In this document: piece after piece, positions 47,770-57,853 of the stretch
Layout of the letters: the number at the start of each line of letters is the position of its first letter
Numbering within the stretch: the stretch's first letter is position 1
Origin: Methanobacterium paludis
GTDB lineage: Archaea; Methanobacteriota; Methanobacteria; Methanobacteriales; Methanobacteriaceae
Assembly: GCF_000214725.1 (NCBI RefSeq)
Contig: NC_015574.1
Span: 2,109,001-2,173,000, forward strand
DNA: 64,000 nucleotides
Reading direction: 5' to 3'
The notes under the pieces: generated by a model
The model's input: only the letters and a program-made list of their open reading frames with translations
The model's database searches: none
Told to the model about the DNA's origin: nothing
Translations under genes and position numbers: made by a program

Positions 47770-48519
47770 TTATTCAGGTTTGTATCCGCCTTGTGATCTT
47801 CTTACGTGTATTCTGTGGAGTACTTCTACTGCGTCTTTGTCGTCTCTGTAAGCTTCACCATCTACCCTGTAGATAGTTGTTTTTGCTTTAAGTGTAGCGT
47901 CATCTAGTGGTTCACCTAAAACAACAGGTTCATCAAGCTCGTCACCGATCTGATCTTTTACAGCTTCAACTTTTCCGGTTTCTTTGTTCAGGATCTGCCT
48001 TCTTAACATGTCGAACATAACACCGTCTTCATCGAGCCTGAGAGAGTGACCGTGAACACTTTGACCCCTTATACCCGTACGGGCTGGGTCGAAGAATTCT
48101 GTTTCAAGAAGTTCCTTGGAGATTTTCTCAAGGTCTCTTTCCCTTGCTTCGATGATCTGCCTTCCAGATAGTGTACCTGCGTCAGCTCCTCTGTATCTGT
48201 GTAAGTAGGCTCTTGATCTTACGAATGGCTGAGCTGGGGCGTTGTACATTGAGTCAACGAACTGAATGTATCTTACCCTGTCACCGGCTTTTGCACCGTC
48301 AACAGCTTCAACCATTTCTCTTATAGCGTCATCTGGTTCATCCATTTCTTCTAGTGGTGGGTGTACACTTGGGTACTCCTCACCAGGAGCTCTGTGACCT
48401 AATATCTTTACAACATCTTCGTCTGAGATTTCTCTAAATTTTTCTAGTTCATAATCAGGGTTACTTAAATTTCTTCGGTTTTGAGCAACCTGACTAGTTC
48501 CGGGATAATATTGTGCCAT
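47770..48519 (-). CDS. mcrG: Methyl-coenzyme M reductase I gamma subunit McrG
   Basis: A 249-residue structural/catalytic subunit beginning MAQYYPGTSQVAQNRRN and containing the HRAPGEEYPSVHPPL segment and RIHVRRSQGGYKPE at the end. The ATG at 48519, 7 bases after GGAGGTG, is preferred over one at 48525, which overlaps the mcrC TGA but leaves only one base of spacing. Confidence 0.97.
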   Translation of the reverse strand: MAQYYPGTSQVAQNRRNLSNPDYELEKFREISDEDVVKILGHRAPGEEYPSVHPPLEEMDEPDDAIREMVEAVDGAKAGDRVRYIQFVDSMYNAPAQPFVRSRAYLHRYRGADAGTLSGRQIIEARERDLEKISKELLETEFFDPARTGIRGQSVHGHSLRLDEDGVMFDMLRRQILNKETGKVEAVKDQIGDELDEPVVLGEPLDDATLKAKTTIYRVDGEAYRDDKDAVEVLHRIHVRRSQGGYKPE

Positions 48520-48521
48520 AT

Positions 48522-49118
48522 TCATGCACCTCCTAATGCTAATCTTACCTTTCTAATAATTTCATCCAACTTCTCTTGGGGACAGGTTTCTCCTCTAATA
48601 ACACCACTTATTATGTCCACAATTTCACCTTGAGTTTTAGGTTCTTCGGGCATAACAGCTTTAGTTTTGACACCGATCTGTGCAAAATCTTCAAAGTCAA
48701 CGGGATATTCACATATGATAACACAAGGTCTGTTAACATTCCTCAAAATCAGTCTCGCCTTGTAGATGATATGATGCTTCACACCACCAAGGTGTACAAC
48801 AACTACCCTGTGCCGTTTTATCTGCTCAATCTCCTTTGGAGTGAGTCCGAAAAGGCTTCCATGGCCTGCTGTTGGAGCGTCTTGTGGAACACCTGATCCT
48901 GCGTTTAAAACAAGCGTACTTGTCTGTATGTTAGCTTCCCTAAGAGCAAATGTGATTTCACAAACAGGTTTAGTTATGTGCCTCCGTCCTGGAGACATTG
49001 CTATTGCCAAAACTTCACTTCCACACTGTGCAAAGGTTCCTCTCTGGGCAATTCCTCCTCCTTCACCCATTCCCATGGTTTCTCTGCAATCTACAACATG
49101 TGTGGATTTTCCAATCAT
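48522..49118 (-). CDS. mcrC: Methyl-coenzyme M reductase I operon protein McrC
   Basis: A 198-residue accessory protein (IGKSTHVVDCRETMGMGEGGG at the N-terminus, then CGSEVLAIAMSPGRRHITKPVC). McrC has been found with the ATP-dependent reductive activation machinery of MCR. The open frame extends to 49154, but a GAGG lies before the ATG at 49118 and the mcrD stop is 1 base away. Confidence 0.95.
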   Translation of the reverse strand: MIGKSTHVVDCRETMGMGEGGGIAQRGTFAQCGSEVLAIAMSPGRRHITKPVCEITFALREANIQTSTLVLNAGSGVPQDAPTAGHGSLFGLTPKEIEQIKRHRVVVVHLGGVKHHIIYKARLILRNVNRPCVIICEYPVDFEDFAQIGVKTKAVMPEEPKTQGEIVDIISGVIRGETCPQEKLDEIIRKVRLALGGA

Positions 49119-49119
49119 G

Positions 49120-49554
49120 TTATTTTTTCCTCTTGAGTATTTTGGCCCTTTCACTGAGTTTGGCGTTTTGATCGGTCAGACCGATCATTTCTTCTGGAAC
49201 TTCGTCCAGTTTGTCTCCATACTTTATCTGATCTGTTACTGTTTTCTGTTTCCTTATGAACAAACCCATGTGTATGTTGTAGCCAAAGGGTAGATTATCC
49301 TCACATATTTCACGTATTTCATCTATTGTCTCTTCCCCGTCGATTTCCATTAAAACTCGACCAGTTTTGACTTGTAAATCTACTTCTTCCCCTTTGACGA
49401 TTATAATCCTGCGATCTGGGTTTCCTGCTTCAGGAGGAAGTCTTTGTCCATGTAGAACCATTCTTTTAACGCCTGCAACCTTATCAAGATCATTTAACAA
49501 TCTTTCAGTTGTATCAGCGCTTAACAATCTGTGTGGAAATATTTCAATGTCCAT
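49120..49554 (-). CDS. mcrD: Methyl-coenzyme M reductase operon protein McrD
   Basis: A 144-residue protein with DIEIFPHRLLSADTTERLLNDL at the start and VLHGQRLPPE in the middle. McrD associates with apo-MCR and may help F430 delivery or assembly; its exact task is not settled. It lies between mcrB and mcrC. Confidence 0.95.
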   Translation of the reverse strand: MDIEIFPHRLLSADTTERLLNDLDKVAGVKRMVLHGQRLPPEAGNPDRRIIIVKGEEVDLQVKTGRVLMEIDGEETIDEIREICEDNLPFGYNIHMGLFIRKQKTVTDQIKYGDKLDEVPEEMIGLTDQNAKLSERAKILKRKK

Positions 49555-49584
49555 TTACTGTCTTACCCCCAAGTGTGGATTAAT

Positions 49585-50930
<1,346 letters not shown>

Positions 50931-50936
50931 GAATTC

Positions 50937-51060
50937 TTGTACACCATTTCTTTTGTACTACAAATTTCTGTGAACTATTATTGATTCAGTTCACAGTGAG
51001 GTTACCCTCTTAGTACTCTTTTGATATACGGAACTCAATCTTTGGCTTATATGTTATTAA
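50937..51060 (-). promoter_or_regulatory. mcr leader and promoter with inverted repeat
   Basis: A perfect 9-base inverted repeat, CTGTGAACT (50968-50976) and AGTTCACAG (50988-50996), sits 52 bases before the mcrB start, in the probable untranslated leader. Further upstream on the minus strand, ACATATAAG (near 51046-51054), preceded by GAAAC, is a candidate TATA box. TTGTAC occurs twice, near 50937 and 50953. Confidence 0.6.
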
Positions 51061-51078
51061 AGTTTCTTCTTGAATCAA

Positions 51079-51092
51079 TTAGAAAGATTTAT
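51079..51092 (+). promoter_or_regulatory. Probable mmp10 promoter
   Basis: GAAAGATTTATAAATG combines a BRE-like GAAAG with a TATA box TTTATAAA. The expected start near 51115 leaves a leader of about 75 bases. Confidence 0.5.
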
Positions 51093-51192
51093 AAATGAGG
51101 ATAAGTTAAAAGTTTCCTAGTGTTTAAGTTAGTTCTTAAGGTACTTTAATACCCAAAATTACTTATTTTACATATTAAAAGAAGTAGGTATT

Positions 51193-52446
51193 ATGCAGAT
51201 AATAGCAGATGTAGGTGGAATACCTGGTAAAGACTGCAGAGGATTCTGTAAATATTGTTATTTCAGAAAAGTAAAGGGTAACGATCCTCTTGGATGTAGA
51301 TATTGTTCACCAGGGAAGGTTGGTTGTGAAAAATGCACAACCGGAGTTAGAGAAACAAAAAACGAATTTATACCTCCTTTCATGGTTGTAAACTCGGTCC
51401 AGAATTCCCTTATGATGGGTAACTACCTTGAAAATGATCTCAAGGTGAATATAAGCGGAGGAGGCGACGTTAGTTGTTATCCCTACCTTCAAGAAGTTAC
51501 TTCAGCATTAAACCAATGGAATCTTCCCATACACCTTGGTTATACAAGCGGCAAAGGAATAGACAATTCAAAGACTGCAGAAGACCTCATGTCTCAGGGA
51601 GTTAACGAAGTAACTTTTACGGTGTTTTCAACAGATCCTGGCCTCAGGAAAGAGTGGGTTGGAGACCCAAATCCTGAAGAAGCTTTGAAAGCTCTTAAGC
51701 TGTTTTGTGAGAGCTGTGAAGTTCATGCAGCGTCTGTAATAGTTCCAGGTGTAAACGACGGTGAAAAACTCTTTGAAACCTGCAGCAAACTCGAAGAATG
51801 GGGTGCAAAGGCGTTCATACTCATGAGGTTCGCAAATTTCAGAAATCAAGGTCTTATTTTAGGTAACGAACCCATTTTGGAGGGAGTAGAACCACACAGC
51901 TTAAATCAGTTTGAAGAACTCGTTAGAAGAGTTAACGATGAGTTCAATCTTCGAGTTACAGGTACACCACTTTGTGATCCTGAAAATGACACACCTTTTG
52001 CAATTTCAAAGGATAAAAACAAGGAATACTTGGATATTCTTTCGGAAATTAAATCTGAAGCCACAATATTAACAAGTAAAACTGCAGCACCATTTATAGA
52101 AAAAATAATTAGGAATATTGGAGCTGATGACTTTGTAAACGTTGTTGCGGTGGACCAGGATATAGGATGTTTAATTACCCAGCAAGATCTTGAAAATCTG
52201 GACCTTAAAGAGCTCAAAGAGACTGTAATATTTCCTGGACGTGCCTTTGTACATAATAAAATGGCTGAAAAGGTTCTGACTAGGGATGGTGTGGATAGGA
52301 TAGTCATGCGAGGCCCCGAAAAACTTTCCGTTGATGGTGAGATGAGTGGAACGCTTACAAAAGAACAAGTTCTTAAAAAAGAATTGATAGCCTTCGAAGA
52401 TTTAATTGAATATATAAATTTCTTCGGGGTTCGAAAAAATAAATAA
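51193..52446 (+). CDS. mmp10: Mmp10, radical SAM methyltransferase of McrA arginine
   Basis: Methanogenesis marker 10, which methylates the arginine of McrA (R271 here) using a radical SAM cluster and a cobamide. The radical SAM cysteines are C15, C19 and C22 in CRGFCKYCYF (CxxxCxxC, as known for Mmp10), and a further cysteine group C35, C38, C45 and C48 follows. NISGGGDVSCYP and VSVIVPGVND-like ASVIVPGVNDGE fit the SAM barrel. It is divergent from mcrB, beside its target operon, with AGGT as ribosome site. Confidence 0.93.
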   Translation: MQIIADVGGIPGKDCRGFCKYCYFRKVKGNDPLGCRYCSPGKVGCEKCTTGVRETKNEFIPPFMVVNSVQNSLMMGNYLENDLKVNISGGGDVSCYPYLQEVTSALNQWNLPIHLGYTSGKGIDNSKTAEDLMSQGVNEVTFTVFSTDPGLRKEWVGDPNPEEALKALKLFCESCEVHAASVIVPGVNDGEKLFETCSKLEEWGAKAFILMRFANFRNQGLILGNEPILEGVEPHSLNQFEELVRRVNDEFNLRVTGTPLCDPENDTPFAISKDKNKEYLDILSEIKSEATILTSKTAAPFIEKIIRNIGADDFVNVVAVDQDIGCLITQQDLENLDLKELKETVIFPGRAFVHNKMAEKVLTRDGVDRIVMRGPEKLSVDGEMSGTLTKEQVLKKELIAFEDLIEYINFFGVRKNK

Positions 52447-52741
52447 ACTAACTATTTTTATTTTTGTTGTATTTATTCTATAATAAAATATTTTCATCTA
52501 ATAAGCCCAATTAAACTTTAAAATTGTTAGTTCACCCATTTTAAATGCTTTTTTAAATTTAAATTTGTCTCAATTCTTTGTCAAAATCAAAATATTCAGT
52601 ATAATAATATATAACTCAAATTCTAAAAAATTTTAATTAAACATAAAATCTAATAAACTGGTTTTAGATAACTTAACAGTTGATTTGGTTGTTTTAGGTG
52701 AAGTTGACTTCCAACCAAATTTCCAAACACAAATAAAAAAA
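52447..52741. other. AT-rich convergent spacer
   Basis: No gene or repeat is seen. T-rich tracts on both strands can end mmp10 and the MBL gene. Confidence 0.4.
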
Positions 52742-53404
52742 TTATCTCAATTCATTAAAGCTTATGTTTCCACATTCATGATAACTATCGGGAAAAGCTG
52801 TTTTTATGTCATTTTTATGCCTTGTACAGTGACATGGCATTAAAAAAGGTATTTCTTCAAGAAAATCGATACTCTGTAAGTCATGCAACCCCCCTACAAC
52901 ACCATAAATCTTCCCAAATCTTTTTGCAGTTTTAATTATATTTTCAAGACCGGGATGTGCACAGCCCGTCAAAACAACCACTCCCTTAACTGTTTGGAGT
53001 ATTAAAGATTGTTCAATTTTTTCATTCCCCAGTTCACCTGTTGAATAAACTCCTTCACATATTTCAACTGGATTTGAAACCTCAAAAAGATTTGAATATC
53101 TCTTTATTTCATTTTTAAGATTTTCTGAGAAAGATTTAGGAACATACACTTCTGGAAAATCAGTGCCAGCCAAAATGTGATTCAGTCCACTTATATGATC
53201 CCAGTCCTGGTGGGACAAAACCAAATTTTGGATATTTTCAGGTTTTACATCAAATAATTCCATATTATGAAGCAATACGTTACCATCCCACCCTGTGTCA
53301 AATAAGACGTTGTTTTTATCTGTTTCTACAAGACATGAAAATCCCCAGCTTTTCATGAAATTTTTAACGCCTGATTCATTGTTGTAAAGGATTTTAAGGT
53401 TCAT
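52742..53404 (-). CDS. Metallo-beta-lactamase-fold protein, dihydropterin synthase (MJ0301)-like
   Basis: A 220-residue MBL-fold hydrolase. It resembles the group that includes the methanopterin-pathway enzyme MJ0301: CLVETDKNNVLFDTG, VLTGCAHPGLENII and GVVGGLHDL. The metal motif reads S-H65-Q-D67-W-D69-H70, with Asp67 where HxHxDH has its second His. The C-terminal MPCHCTRHK supplies another His. I chose the ATG at 53404, after GGTGTAAA, over one at 53422. A methanopterin role is inferred only from resemblance. Confidence 0.6.
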   Translation of the reverse strand: MNLKILYNNESGVKNFMKSWGFSCLVETDKNNVLFDTGWDGNVLLHNMELFDVKPENIQNLVLSHQDWDHISGLNHILAGTDFPEVYVPKSFSENLKNEIKRYSNLFEVSNPVEICEGVYSTGELGNEKIEQSLILQTVKGVVVLTGCAHPGLENIIKTAKRFGKIYGVVGGLHDLQSIDFLEEIPFLMPCHCTRHKNDIKTAFPDSYHECGNISFNELR

Positions 53405-53595
53405 TTTACACCTTTGATTCATTGTATGTAATTTGATATTCTAATTATCCTATAACAAATACACATTTTACCGGCCTTTTCAAAAAAATGGGAGATTTAT
53501 AGAGGATTTATAGGAGATTTATAAGCATATACCACACATATGTTACCTATGGCTTATAAATCGTTTTACTTTCTATTTATTCCTATTTAAATGGT

Positions 53596-54444
53596 TTACT
53601 TCTCGATTTCAAACTCTATTTTACCCACAATTTCTAGGAATTTCTTTGATAGTACTGATTCGGGGTGTTTAACCACCATTGGTGATCCTTCATCTGGTGC
53701 TGTTGGAGCCTTAGGGTCTATTGGCAGTCTACCTAGGAAAGGAATACCCATAGATTTTGCCATTTGTTCTCCGCCGCCTTGACCAAATATTGGGGTTTCT
53801 TCGCCGCAGTGGGGACAAACAAAACCGGACATGTTTTCTATTACACCAATGATTTTGATCTTCAACTGTCTGGCCATGTTAACAGATTTTTCAACATCAT
53901 CAATTGCAACGGACTGGGGCGTGGTGACCACAACAACCCCATCAAGGAATGGAAGGGTCTGTAAAACGGTTAATGGTTCGTCACCAGTTCCCGGAGGATT
54001 GTCTATGATCAGTACATCCAAGTTTCCCCATGAAACATCTGCTAAAAACTCTCTTATTGCTCCAGTTTTTTGCGGACCCCTCCAGATAATTGGTGAGTCA
54101 TGAGACTCAAGTAAAAATGCCATGGACATCACTGCTATGCCTTCATCAGTTTTCACAGGCAGTAATGAATTTCCTTCAATTTCAATCTTCTTTTCCTCAA
54201 CTCCCATCATCTTAGGAACGTTTGGTCCGTGTATATCTGCATCCATGATTCCCGCTTTATATCCCTTCTTGGAAAGGGCAGCTGCCAGGTTCACAGCAAC
54301 CGTGGATTTACCAACCCCTCCCTTTCCACTCATAACTGCAATTTTATATTTTATATTATTCATATTCTTTGTAATTTTGATATTTTGCTCCATTAAAGCT
54401 AATTTCTGTTGTTCTTGAGGGTTTCCTTGATGTTCATTGACCAT
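53596..54444 (-). CDS. Mrp/NBP35-family Fe-S carrier ATPase
   Basis: A 282-residue cytoplasmic ATPase that assembles or carries [4Fe-4S] clusters. The deviant P-loop GKGGVGKST is at residues 40-48. DADIHGPNVPKMMG, MSMAFLL and DNPPGTGDEPL follow, and the cluster-binding CxxC is in FVCPHCGEETP near residue 221. The ribosome site is GGTGAA. It is 89 bases downstream of the NifX-like gene, a frequent association. Confidence 0.92.
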   Translation of the reverse strand: MVNEHQGNPQEQQKLALMEQNIKITKNMNNIKYKIAVMSGKGGVGKSTVAVNLAAALSKKGYKAGIMDADIHGPNVPKMMGVEEKKIEIEGNSLLPVKTDEGIAVMSMAFLLESHDSPIIWRGPQKTGAIREFLADVSWGNLDVLIIDNPPGTGDEPLTVLQTLPFLDGVVVVTTPQSVAIDDVEKSVNMARQLKIKIIGVIENMSGFVCPHCGEETPIFGQGGGEQMAKSMGIPFLGRLPIDPKAPTAPDEGSPMVVKHPESVLSKKFLEIVGKIEFEIEK

Positions 54445-54533
54445 TTAATTCACCAGCATATTTTAAGATATTTTAAGATTTACTCAATAACCTATTAAAA
54501 ACGAACTTCTATTTAAAAATAAATAAAACGATT

Positions 54534-54899
54534 TTAATTGTCTTTAGGACAGGAGTTCTCATTTGTTGAAGAAAGTTTTCCTGCGTTCCATTGTTTAATT
54601 ACATCTTCAACAGTTCCTGAAGCTCCTGAAAATATGGTTATACCATTTTGGGTTAATATGGATATTGCCTTCGATCCCAAACCTCCGCAGATCAAGATAT
54701 CAGCACTTGATTCTGCTATTATTTCAGCAGGGGTCATAGTTCCACCTTCATGTCTCCCTGTACATTTTTTAGATTCATAACATTTAATTATTCCATTTTC
54801 AACTTCGGCAAAGACGAAGTAAGAAGTTTTACCGAAATGTGCTGACATTTCAGCGTATGGGCCTATATCGCTTTCTGTAGGTACGCAAATCATGGTCAT
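54534..54899 (-). CDS. NifX/NifB-type dinitrogenase iron-molybdenum cofactor-binding family protein
   Basis: A 121-residue member of the small family that binds Fe-S or Fe-Mo-S clusters. The start MICVPTESDIGPYAEMSAHFGKT and the segment ADILICGGLGSKAISIL are characteristic. The start at 54899, 8 bases after GGAGG, is clear; the open frame further up to 55052 is the zinc-ribbon gene read in another frame. It is not inside nif, and similar genes occur in non-fixing archaea next to Mrp and DUF134 genes. Confidence 0.88.
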   Translation of the reverse strand: MTMICVPTESDIGPYAEMSAHFGKTSYFVFAEVENGIIKCYESKKCTGRHEGGTMTPAEIIAESSADILICGGLGSKAISILTQNGITIFSGASGTVEDVIKQWNAGKLSSTNENSCPKDN

Positions 54900-54912
54900 T
54901 TTTGTTACCTCC

Positions 54913-55224
54913 TTACTCTGCACCGCATAAAGATGTGTCACATTTGGGACATTTAGCTGTTCTGCATGGGATTCCCGGAGTTTTTTCAGATTCGTAACCA
55001 CACTGGGGGCATTTGCATACCCTTGGAGCACCGGCACCCATCCGTGCGCCACTTCCTCCTCTCCTTCCTAAACCTGGTTGTCCCATCGCTTTGGGAATTT
55101 CTTCCTCAAGAGAAATTGTGTATATGTCTTCAGATTCACAGTCAGGACATTTCTCATATTCTTTTTCAGGACTGTGCCATTCAAAGCCACATACCCTGCA
55201 TTTATACCTTCTTTCGTTTGTCAT
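54913..55224 (-). CDS. Zinc-ribbon protein with two CxxC pairs at each end
   Basis: A 103-residue protein. An N-terminal rubredoxin-like ribbon (YKCRVCGFEW ... CPDCES) is followed by a Gly/Arg-rich linker (LGRRGGSGARMGAGAP) and a second ribbon (CKCPQCGYES ... CPKCDTSLC). It probably binds zinc or iron. The start at 55224 follows GGAGGAAACTAT. Notably, the frame upstream is open and encodes the C-terminal end of the broken DUF134 gene, so the two were either fused or overlapped. It lies 13 bases before the NifX-like gene. Confidence 0.7.
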   Translation of the reverse strand: MTNERRYKCRVCGFEWHSPEKEYEKCPDCESEDIYTISLEEEIPKAMGQPGLGRRGGSGARMGAGAPRVCKCPQCGYESEKTPGIPCRTAKCPKCDTSLCGAE

Positions 55225-55504
55225 ATAGTTTCCTCCAATTATTTCTATTATTTTGCCTTCGACCAGTGCTTGGGCAATCTTTTGCCGGGACAAATTTATA
55301 ACGGTGAAATGTGGGCTGTGAAATTCCCATTAACGTAGTTGCTTACTTTTGCTGTATCTGCTGATAATCTCGAAGTCTCACTGCCTCAAATTCATCTAAA
55401 TTTATTTTTATAACTTCAAATTGCCCGTTATTTTTAGTATCTGGTTTAAAACACCTTACTGATGGTTCTCCAAATATTTTCCTGCATCTTCTTGGTCTAG
55501 GCAT
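55225..55504 (-). pseudogene. DUF134-family regulator, broken by an internal stop and a frameshift
   Basis: From an ATG at 55504 the minus strand reads MPRPRRCRKIFGEP, then IKINLDEFEAVRLRDYQQ, the N-terminal half of a DUF134 helix-turn-helix protein, and meets TAA at 55343-55345. In the same frame directly after the stop is MGISQPTFHR, the recognition-helix segment of the family. From about 55300 the family sequence continues in a different frame as SRQKIAQALVEGK, then IIEIIGGNY up to the zinc-ribbon ATG. So there are at least two lesions. DUF134 genes commonly accompany NifX-like and Mrp genes as here. Confidence 0.8.
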
Positions 55505-55788
55505 GTTATGAATATATATTCATAACTCTATTTAAAACTATTGAAATTTAATCAAAAAATTAATCAAAAAAAGATTTAAAGCCCATATCCGGATTTAATC
55601 CCAATTTAAACTTATTTAAAACTTATTTAAAACTTATTAAAATTATACATATTCTAAAAACAGGAAAATAACTAATAAATTAAAGAGTTTCTAAATCAAA
55701 ACAAGATAAAAAAAATAGAATAACTTTCTAATTCGAAAACAAGTTAAGATAATAAACAAGTTAAAAAAAATGATATATCTTTAAATAT
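55505..55788. other. AT-rich spacer
   Basis: Contains repeated AACTTATTTAAA strings near 55608-55640 and no recognisable gene. Confidence 0.4.
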
Positions 55789-56883
55789 TTAACCTTGAAC
55801 TCCACTTCTCAAATTAATCAATGTTATCTCACATTTTGATCCCAGTCTCATAGGCGGTCCCCATGTCCCGGTACCTGGAGAAACGTATAAATAAGTCTTC
55901 AATTGTGCACCATTATACTCATAAATGCCCTTCACATACGGGAACATTAATTTGACCAGAAAATTAAAAGGAAACATCTGGCCTTTGTGTGTGTGGCCTG
56001 AAAGTTGCAAATCAACTCCTGCTTCATTTGCAGTCTTCAATCCCCGTGGTAGATGATACAAAAGGACTGAAGGTTTTTCATTGTTAATATCAAGTTGAGA
56101 TAGTACTTTCTTCAGATGATCCTTCTTAAAAGAGTAGTTTACACCAACTATCTGCAATCCACAACACTCCACCATCTCATCGCAAAGAATCTTAATTTTT
56201 ATATCCTTTAAAACCCGGAAAACCTCATCCAATCCTTCATAAAAATCATGATTTCCAGTTACAAAGAATACTGGTGCATCTAAATCATTTATAGACTTGA
56301 AGGTATGAGTGTGAAGCCTTGCACTTCCATCCACCATATCTCCAGTTATTAAAACAATGTCAGGTTTTAATTTATTTGTTTCAGCTACTATCTTTTCCAT
56401 ATAACCAGAATTTCTTATAGAACCTATATGAATATCGCTTAGTTGAACAACCTTTAAATCTTCATTTAAACCAGTTATATGAATGTTGATTTCTTTTGTA
56501 TTTAATAATAAGCTGTTAACAATTGAATAAATACTTAATGCAAGTGTTAATATCCCTATTATAATTCCTGCTGTTTCATGAGGTATTTTAACAAAAAATG
56601 ACAATATTCCATAAATTACCAGGAAGAAGAGTAAATAAAAGGATATTCCCATCCATGCAGAGGCTGCAGCGTAGAAAATTCGGGTTAAATTGTTTGAGAC
56701 AGTTTTTTCAATAAGTGTGGCTACAGGATATGAAGCTGCTGCAGTGAACATGAGAATGTAAAAAATTATGTTCTGGGACATGCCCAATAAAAATGCCATC
56801 CCATAAAAAACAAAGTAGTTAAGGGCTAAAAATCCCACAAAGAACAGGGATAGAAAACTTGCAAACTGAAGGATTCTTCTCAT
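55789..56883 (-). CDS. Membrane-anchored calcineurin-like metallophosphoesterase
   Basis: A 364-residue protein. Four N-terminal transmembrane helices (residues 5-30, 35-52, 70-90 and 100-125) are followed by a phosphoesterase domain with the full metal motif set: QLSDIHIG, ITGDMVDG, VTGNHDFYEG and LSGHTHKGQ. It resembles YkuE-type enzymes. The substrate is unknown; lipid or nucleotide phosphoesters are possible. The ribosome site is GAGGTTT. Confidence 0.85.
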   Translation of the reverse strand: MRRILQFASFLSLFFVGFLALNYFVFYGMAFLLGMSQNIIFYILMFTAAASYPVATLIEKTVSNNLTRIFYAAASAWMGISFYLLFFLVIYGILSFFVKIPHETAGIIIGILTLALSIYSIVNSLLLNTKEINIHITGLNEDLKVVQLSDIHIGSIRNSGYMEKIVAETNKLKPDIVLITGDMVDGSARLHTHTFKSINDLDAPVFFVTGNHDFYEGLDEVFRVLKDIKIKILCDEMVECCGLQIVGVNYSFKKDHLKKVLSQLDINNEKPSVLLYHLPRGLKTANEAGVDLQLSGHTHKGQMFPFNFLVKLMFPYVKGIYEYNGAQLKTYLYVSPGTGTWGPPMRLGSKCEITLINLRSGVQG

Positions 56884-56941
56884 GGATAAACCTCTACTAA
56901 ATGGATATTCTAAGATAAAAAAATTTTAATATTAAACCATA

Positions 56942-57853
56942 TTAGATAATTGAAGTCTCTGGAAGCAGTTTGACCAGTGTATAATCGTACATAAACGATT
57001 TTTTTATATCTGAGATATCACCAAGGACATAGTCGTTCACAACAACCTTTGAAATTTCCTCATGGTAATCATCATAGTTTAATTTGACCCTTACACCATC
57101 AAGCTGGCTTACAACCGGTAATGGAGAATAAATCTCTTTTACAGCAGGCACCTGATTTTCTATCTCTGTTTTTACAAGTATGGATGGCACAATCGGTGGA
57201 TCGTCCGCCATTTCAACCCTTTTCTTGTCAAGAATTCCCTCAACAACCTCAACAAGTTTTCTAAGTGCCCTTATATCTTCTCCCCTTTTAAGTCTCCTTG
57301 GAATTCTACCAAGACCCCCAACATAAGCGTCTGCCCCCGGTATTTCAGAAACGTCAATGTTGGGAGCTCCTGTTACTACCACAGGTATTTCTATATCCTC
57401 AAAGAGATGAGTTTTATTTGTTATGCATTCTTTAAAGCTTCCAAGGGCAAATACTGCCAGATCATGCTCCTCTATGAGGTTTTTTTCGTCTTCGGATATT
57501 CTGGATATCCCTTTTCCAGCGCCCCTGGCGAGTCCTATCATGTTATCCTTTGCACCGTATCTACGTAGATATTCAGAGATGTCACAGGCAGAATGGGGAA
57601 GATGCTGCCTTGCAAGGGTTGGTGAAACTACCGCTATTTCAGTACCGGCCATTGGAGCAATTTGAACCTTTCCAAGAAGTTGCTTTGCTTTTTCCTTTAC
57701 CTTGTCAACGTCTTCAATTGGGACTGCAAGCGTTAGAACTAGATCCATTTGACTTGTGGTCTCCTGGAGCACAAAACCCCCAAGATCTTCTATAAGCTCA
57801 TTCATTTCTTCGTGCTTGTGAATTCCACCAGTATAAGTCAGAGTTTCATACAT
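56942..57853 (-). CDS. Methanogenesis marker protein 7
   Basis: A 303-residue methanogen-specific protein with LTYTGGIHKHEEM at the N-terminus, PTLARQHLPHSACDISEYLRR and GLARGAGKGISRISE in the middle and GADAYVGGLGRIPRRLKRGE further on. Marker 7 proteins have been found with the MCR activation complex (A3a), so assistance in reductive activation of MCR is plausible. It overlaps the upstream gene by 16 bases; GGAG precedes its ATG. Confidence 0.85.
   Translation of the reverse strand: MYETLTYTGGIHKHEEMNELIEDLGGFVLQETTSQMDLVLTLAVPIEDVDKVKEKAKQLLGKVQIAPMAGTEIAVVSPTLARQHLPHSACDISEYLRRYGAKDNMIGLARGAGKGISRISEDEKNLIEEHDLAVFALGSFKECITNKTHLFEDIEIPVVVTGAPNIDVSEIPGADAYVGGLGRIPRRLKRGEDIRALRKLVEVVEGILDKKRVEMADDPPIVPSILVKTEIENQVPAVKEIYSPLPVVSQLDGVRVKLNYDDYHEEISKVVVNDYVLGDISDIKKSFMYDYTLVKLLPETSII

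Noticed and set aside
55343..55345. Stop codon in DUF134 read through as pyrrolysine or selenocysteine
   Set aside because: The codon is TAA, not TAG or TGA, and a frameshift follows, so recoding would not restore the protein.
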